From: Scortum barcoo
Lineage: Eukaryota; Chordata; Actinopteri; Centrarchiformes; Terapontidae
Direction of reading: 5' to 3'
Assembly: GCA_023238725.1 (NCBI GenBank)
Contig: CM041546.1
Location: forward strand, 7,274,483 to 7,338,482
Length of the DNA stretch: 64,000 bases
The number at the start of each line of letters is the position of its first letter. The stretch's first letter is position 1. The position numbers and the translations under genes are program-made. A model generated the notes under the pieces. That model was given only the letters and a program-made list of their open reading frames with translations. It ran no database searches and was not told the DNA's origin. Positions 59,756 to 64,000 of this stretch are shown here, piece by piece.

Positions 59756-60010
59756 CCCAGGTCGCTCAGTGCTCACAGCGGTCAAAGCCCAGCTTTCGCT
59801 CAAGGTCAAAGGTCATCTCCTGAATATTCCAGCAACATTTTTCACAAGTGTCAAATGTCACATTTGTTTCTTCGGCGTATCACTCTCACCTCCTGAAAGG
59901 CCGCCTCTTTTGAGATGGACGGCGATGATTGTCCCCATCAAACAATACCCTTCAGAAGAGGGCACTCAGCACCACTTACTGAATTCCTCACAAAGCAAAC
60001 GCGCACACAA
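59756..60010. promoter_or_regulatory. Candidate regulatory element with a perfect DR1 site
   Basis: AGGTCAAAGGTCA at 59803-59815 is two perfect AGGTCA half-sites with a one-base spacer, the DR1 arrangement bound by HNF4, COUP-TF (NR2F), RXR and PPAR-RXR. TCAAGGTCA (ERR/SF-1-like) overlaps its left half at 59800-59808. A third GGTCAAAG half-site is near 59780. COUP-TFs act in atrial/ventricular patterning, which makes this notable near irx4; that link is inference. Confidence 0.5.
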
Positions 60011-60469
60011 ACACATGCCTGTATAATCCCTCTTTACACGCCCCCCTGTGTAGCGCGTCTTTGTTTTTGCCTGTGTAAAATTACAGTTGTACAGGTGTCC
60101 AGCCGGCAAAGCAACGCTGACAGACAGGCACGCAAGAGGACAGCCAAGCACTTGTGTTCGCCACAAAGATCTTTCTTGTCTTACAACTGGCTGTCCTGCC
60201 CAGCATGTGGCTTTGGTTACAAAACCCGCTCTTCGAGCAGGAGACCCCTTCATCTCCCTGAGCAACACAGAGGACGATGGAAGGTGCTTTCCAAGACGAG
60301 CGGCAAAGTGGCTTCCTCTTTCAAAGGGCCGCGGATGTACATGGCTCACGGATTCCTGTGTTAGCTGTGAGATAGCGCGGCACCTGGAGAGGCCAGACAG
60401 GAAGAAAGGACAAGAGACCAGAGGAGAGAGATGAGAAAAAAAGAAAAAAAAACAGAGAGAAGCCGCTTA

Positions 60470-60660
60470 GATTCGATGCCAGAGAAGGGGCCGGCAGCTC
60501 TCTCAGATTTCAAATGTCCGTTGTGTGAAATTGTGGTTTCAAACGCTAACAATCCGACTGCCTCCCCACCCGTCATCCCGCACTCGTCATCAGCATATCA
60601 GGAAATGTGTAGATTAGCGCTTTCACAAAAGCACGCTACACAGAGCAGAGTATTGTGAGT
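60470..60660. promoter_or_regulatory. Candidate conserved non-coding element
   Basis: Unique block with TTGTGGTTTC (RUNX-like), GCTAACAATCCG (SOX-like), and GATTAGCGCTTTC. The open frame across it shows a single CPLC but no zinc-finger partner residues, so it is not called coding. Confidence 0.3.
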
Positions 60661-60679
60661 TCTGCTTTTACCTGTTGGG

Positions 60680-61085
60680 CAAAATCCCCTGTTGTTTTGA
60701 GCTTTTTTATCTCAGAAAGGGAAAAGTGTTTTCTCCTGCAGCCAAATGTAAAACAGAAAATGCAATGCGTTTATATCACATACAAAGACAAATGAAACAA
60801 AAGGAAACGTCTCTGTTCGAGAAGCTTGTGACAGGGGTAAAACAAAAGGGCCTTTGGTGATTGACACATCCACAGAGTCCCCCTGCCAATCTTGCGCACA
60901 ATCCATTTCCTCAAGCCAAAGTGTTCTCTTTGTGTGTTGAATATGTTTTGGAACATGCCGGCCATTGATTGACATGGGCGCAGGGGCTGGTAAAACATTA
61001 CTGTGGTGTGAAGCAAACAACGGTCCGTCTGTCACTCTGCCTCAGATGTTTGGCCTGAGGGGCTGTACTGATATAACAGTGGTAC
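60680..61085. promoter_or_regulatory. Candidate regulatory element with paired PBX/MEIS-type sites
   Basis: TGATTGACA occurs at 60858-60866 and again at 60966-60974, on the same strand 108 bp apart. It matches the PBX-MEIS composite TGATTGACAG in nine of ten bases. The intervening sequence is unique (GCCAATCTTGCGCACAATCC, GCCAAAGTG). TALE cofactor input would suit a developmental enhancer. Confidence 0.42.
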
Positions 61086-61099
61086 AAAAATCTGGACGT

Positions 61100-62880
61100 T
61101 CTCTCGCCTCACTTTCGCTCGCTCTTGCTGCTCTAAAGCGTTCTCATTTGTATTTTTGCCCTTGAATTATCTTTCAACGCTCAACATGGCCTTCCGACTG
61201 TCTGCACTGATGGGCTGCGTGTCTTGGTCTTGTGCTTTGCCTCTATTTTCTTCTGTTTCAGACACATTCGGGCTTCAAATTTCCTTTACTGCCAATTTTC
61301 ATGAGTTGATTAGGCCAAGTGCAGGAGGGTGTTTCAGTTTTGGACCTGGGTTTAAAGGCACATTGACACCTGAGACACTGGCATCATTCACACACCCCCC
61401 TCAGAAGTGGAATACGCCAAAATCTCCCCTGAAATTTCCTAAAGCAATAAACCTTAGGCCACTTTTAATAATGAATGAACAGAGTAATGTTGATAAAACC
61501 ACCTGAATAAACAGATAATTGTTCCATATCAGGTTTTGCGGTACACTCTACATGTGCCTTTTAAGTAAATACTACATACAGTAATGATAGTGGCATATTT
61601 ATACTTGTTCAGGATATTGAAACTTCCTTTTTTTTTCCTCTTCAAACAGTTGGAAGGCATAGTAGTGACACTATGTGCGAGTCACCACCTTGCACCTTTC
61701 TGTTTCCAAATGAAAACAATAGAAAAAACGCTGTATATATAAAATGTCCTGATACTTGGGTATTTCCAAAATGTCATATGGATTGATTCAACACTGGCAT
61801 TACAATTTTAATCAGCGGTGTAGAACCAGGTGTTAAAACGCATGCGGCAGCCCTCCAGGCCATAAGAAATTGGACAAGGCACCAGGAAATTGTGTCTCCT
61901 CCAGAAACAAGTGTTTTGTGATTGTTTACCCCATGTCTTTAAATTGCATTTCTTCCTTTTTAATTTAAGCACCTCAGCTATGGGATTGAAGGAGGGAGAG
62001 AGAGAGGAAGGGGATGCAGGAGGAACGGGGGAAACCTTTTCCCCTATTTTTTTTCCTCTTTCTATCCCTCCATCTTCTCCAGTATTAACCCTGTCTGATG
62101 TGATTCCTGTCAAATGCAAATGTCACGACCTGATATGGTCAGCCCACAGGGCACTTTGACTACATGTTCTACATCCAAATTAAAAAACAATGTTGAATGG
62201 TGTGTGTGTGTGTGTTTGTGTGTCTGTGCTGGCAAAATGTGTGTGTGTGCCACATGTTTGTGCACATGTGTATGTTTGACTGGCTGATCTTGACTTGCAA
62301 TTACAAAAAAAAAAATGTAAGCAAGAACATGATTGCTGAGAGGACAGAGAGAAATCAAGTGTGATAAATAAAGTAGTTTCCAAAATACAACACCGCACCA
62401 CATGCTTCAGTACCTATATGAACATGTAGTCCAATCAATAGGTTTGCGAATGGGGGACTGCATCTCAAAAATGACTTTAGAAACTGCTGTGCAAACACAA
62501 CTCAGCTTATCAGCAAGAGAGTAAAGCGCTGTGGTTAAGATGAATGCTGCTTTCAGAACTTTCAGAACTTCACCACATACTGGGACAGTGGACTGATAAA
62601 GAAAATACCCATATAAAATGTAAAAATCTTAACACAACGTTTTTACGTGACGAGTGAAGAGTCTGCACACACTCTAATAGCTAGGGACACTGTACTTGCT
62701 GCTTTGTTGATAACAAAGGGAAAGGTTATATCTATTATTTGCAGATGAGAATTGGTGTTCAGGTTTTCAAGTACTACATAAATGGGTTCAAATGTACTAC
62801 AAAGTGGACTGTGTGGCCCATAAGAGATGTATCTGCAACTGTGTGTGTGTGCGTGCATATGACTGAGTGGTGTAATGCCC
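61100..62880. other. Intergenic DNA, no gene recognised
   Basis: AT-rich non-coding sequence with a TG tract at 62200. No coding or motif cluster recognised. Confidence 0.55.
62200..62223. repeat. (GT)n tract
   Basis: GT repeat with one TTT interruption. Confidence 0.92.
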
Positions 62881-62883
62881 TTG

Positions 62884-62908
62884 TTTTTTTTTTGTTTTTT
62901 TTTTTTTT
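62884..62908. repeat. Poly(T) run with one G
   Basis: T-run of about 25 nt interrupted by a single G. Confidence 0.92.
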
Positions 62909-62975
62909 GATGTTGTTTTTATTTTTTTCTGAAATAGTCCTCTGAAATACACGCTTCTGTAGTGTACGCTTTTCA

Positions 62976-62990
62976 CCACTAGAGGGAAGC
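62976..62990 (+). promoter_or_regulatory. CTCF-like motif, plus orientation
   Basis: CCACTAGAGGGAAGC matches the CTCF core CCACTAGAGGGCAG with one main deviation. It is oriented opposite to the 50836 motif. Similar phrases also occur in fish repeats, so confidence is limited. Confidence 0.4.
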
Positions 62991-63894
62991 ATATAATCAC
63001 TTTTAGAGACCCATGAACTTGAAAGAAGGCACAAATGTAAATGTAAGTAAAATACATAGAGGCATCAGGTCCAACACTAACAAATTTCCTATGCACTGCA
63101 TTTATTATATTGATATTATATATATTCTATAGATTTAAAACGTGCTGAATGCATGCAAGTGTTTAAATACATACAAGGGATAATCCACCAGTTCAGAATC
63201 TTTTTATGTTCTGTACAACATACATGCAACAAAGCAAAGTCAAAGTCATTTTCTTTTTAATTTGTATATGGGTTTGACTAAGTCATTTAAAAATAACTTC
63301 ACCGTTCATAGCAATGCATCAGTGGTGTCCATTATGTAAAACATTTGCTCATATCCATTCAGGTAAAGTGAAGCCTTTGTATTCATTCAGACAAAAATAA
63401 AGCAAACAGCTGGACTTTTGGTGTTGTGAACACATACTGTATATTAACAATGGGTAAAATCATAGGATGTTAACTTAGCATCAGTATACAATTTATAGTT
63501 TTGAACAATTATGTAATGGTCACATAAATATATGTAATCTATAAATATAATATTTATGATGTAATATCACATCTGACTGAGTCATTTCACAGAGCCAATG
63601 AGAGCATTACACCCACTCAATTACTTATGTGTACACGCACTTTTACACACACACATTACAGTCAGATACAGCTCTTGTGGACAATACAGCCCACTTTACA
63701 GTACATTTTTCAATCCAGTAATAAACACCGACTTTTGTGACTCCCACTCCTCTGCTACGCAAAGAGCTGGACACCAATTCTAGTCCGCTAATAATAGTTA
63801 TAACCTTTCCTTTTGTTCCAAGCAAAGCAGGTGGTACTGCCTCCTCATTAGCAGCTTGAGCCACCAGAGTGCTCCACTCGACAGACTGACTGAC
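62991..63894. other. Intergenic DNA, no gene recognised
   Basis: AT-rich non-coding sequence without repeats or motif clusters of note. Confidence 0.5.

Positions 63895-64000
<106 letters not shown>

Noticed and set aside
59357..59896. 179-codon plus-strand ORF
   Set aside because: Ser/Leu-rich translation of pyrimidine-rich DNA; overlaps the DR1 block; no family signature.
59915..60364. Overlapping ORFs on both strands, 115-149 codons
   Set aside because: Several frames are open at once because stops are sparse in a GC-richer patch; none resembles a protein family.
60431..60658. Possible zinc finger (FKCPLCEIVV)
   Set aside because: A single CxxC without the following His/Cys pair or linker; no second finger.

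Overview
This window reads as vertebrate genomic DNA, most likely from a percomorph teleost. It has an intron-containing homeobox gene, long non-coding flanks, many CA/GT, GA/CT and GATA microsatellites, and several short interspersed repeats whose phrases I recognise from memory as common in spiny-rayed fish genomes. There is no bacterial or phage organisation.

One protein-coding gene can be fully supported: irx4 (Iroquois homeobox 4), + strand, 11044-17344. It has five coding exons with canonical GT/AG introns and gives a 481-residue protein. Every junction was checked for phase, and the total coding length is 1446 nt including the stop. The protein has the IRX4-type N-terminus, a TALE homeodomain (about residues 144-206), an acidic LSDLDDFD motif, a [13 protein letters not shown] block and two polyglutamine runs. 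I cannot decide from sequence alone between the teleost copies irx4a and irx4b.

Layout: 1-10.6 kb is upstream intergenic DNA with likely regulatory patches near 5.1, 9.1-9.6 and 10.3-10.5 kb. At 10.6-11.04 kb lies a putative core promoter (CRE sites, TATA-like boxes) and a 5' UTR with a 7-codon uORF. The gene occupies 11.0-17.3 kb, and its 3' UTR with two candidate poly(A) signals runs to about 18.1 kb. From 18.2 to 64 kb there is about 46 kb without any gene I can recognise. This is the gene-desert pattern known for the Iroquois clusters, which carry many conserved non-coding enhancers. In it I mark unique, TF-site-rich stretches as candidate regulatory elements. I also mark two hairpins, two CTCF-like motifs, a perfect DR1 nuclear-receptor element, a paired PBX/MEIS-type site, one exon-like minus-strand reading frame at about 33.2 kb, and five degraded interspersed repeats.

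Functional picture: irx4 encodes a DNA-binding transcription factor known in vertebrates for ventricular heart identity, and it is part of the IrxA cluster (irx1/irx2/irx4). From known synteny, irx2 should lie upstream, beyond the left edge. The regulatory calls rest on motif reading and sequence texture only. No alignment or search was possible.
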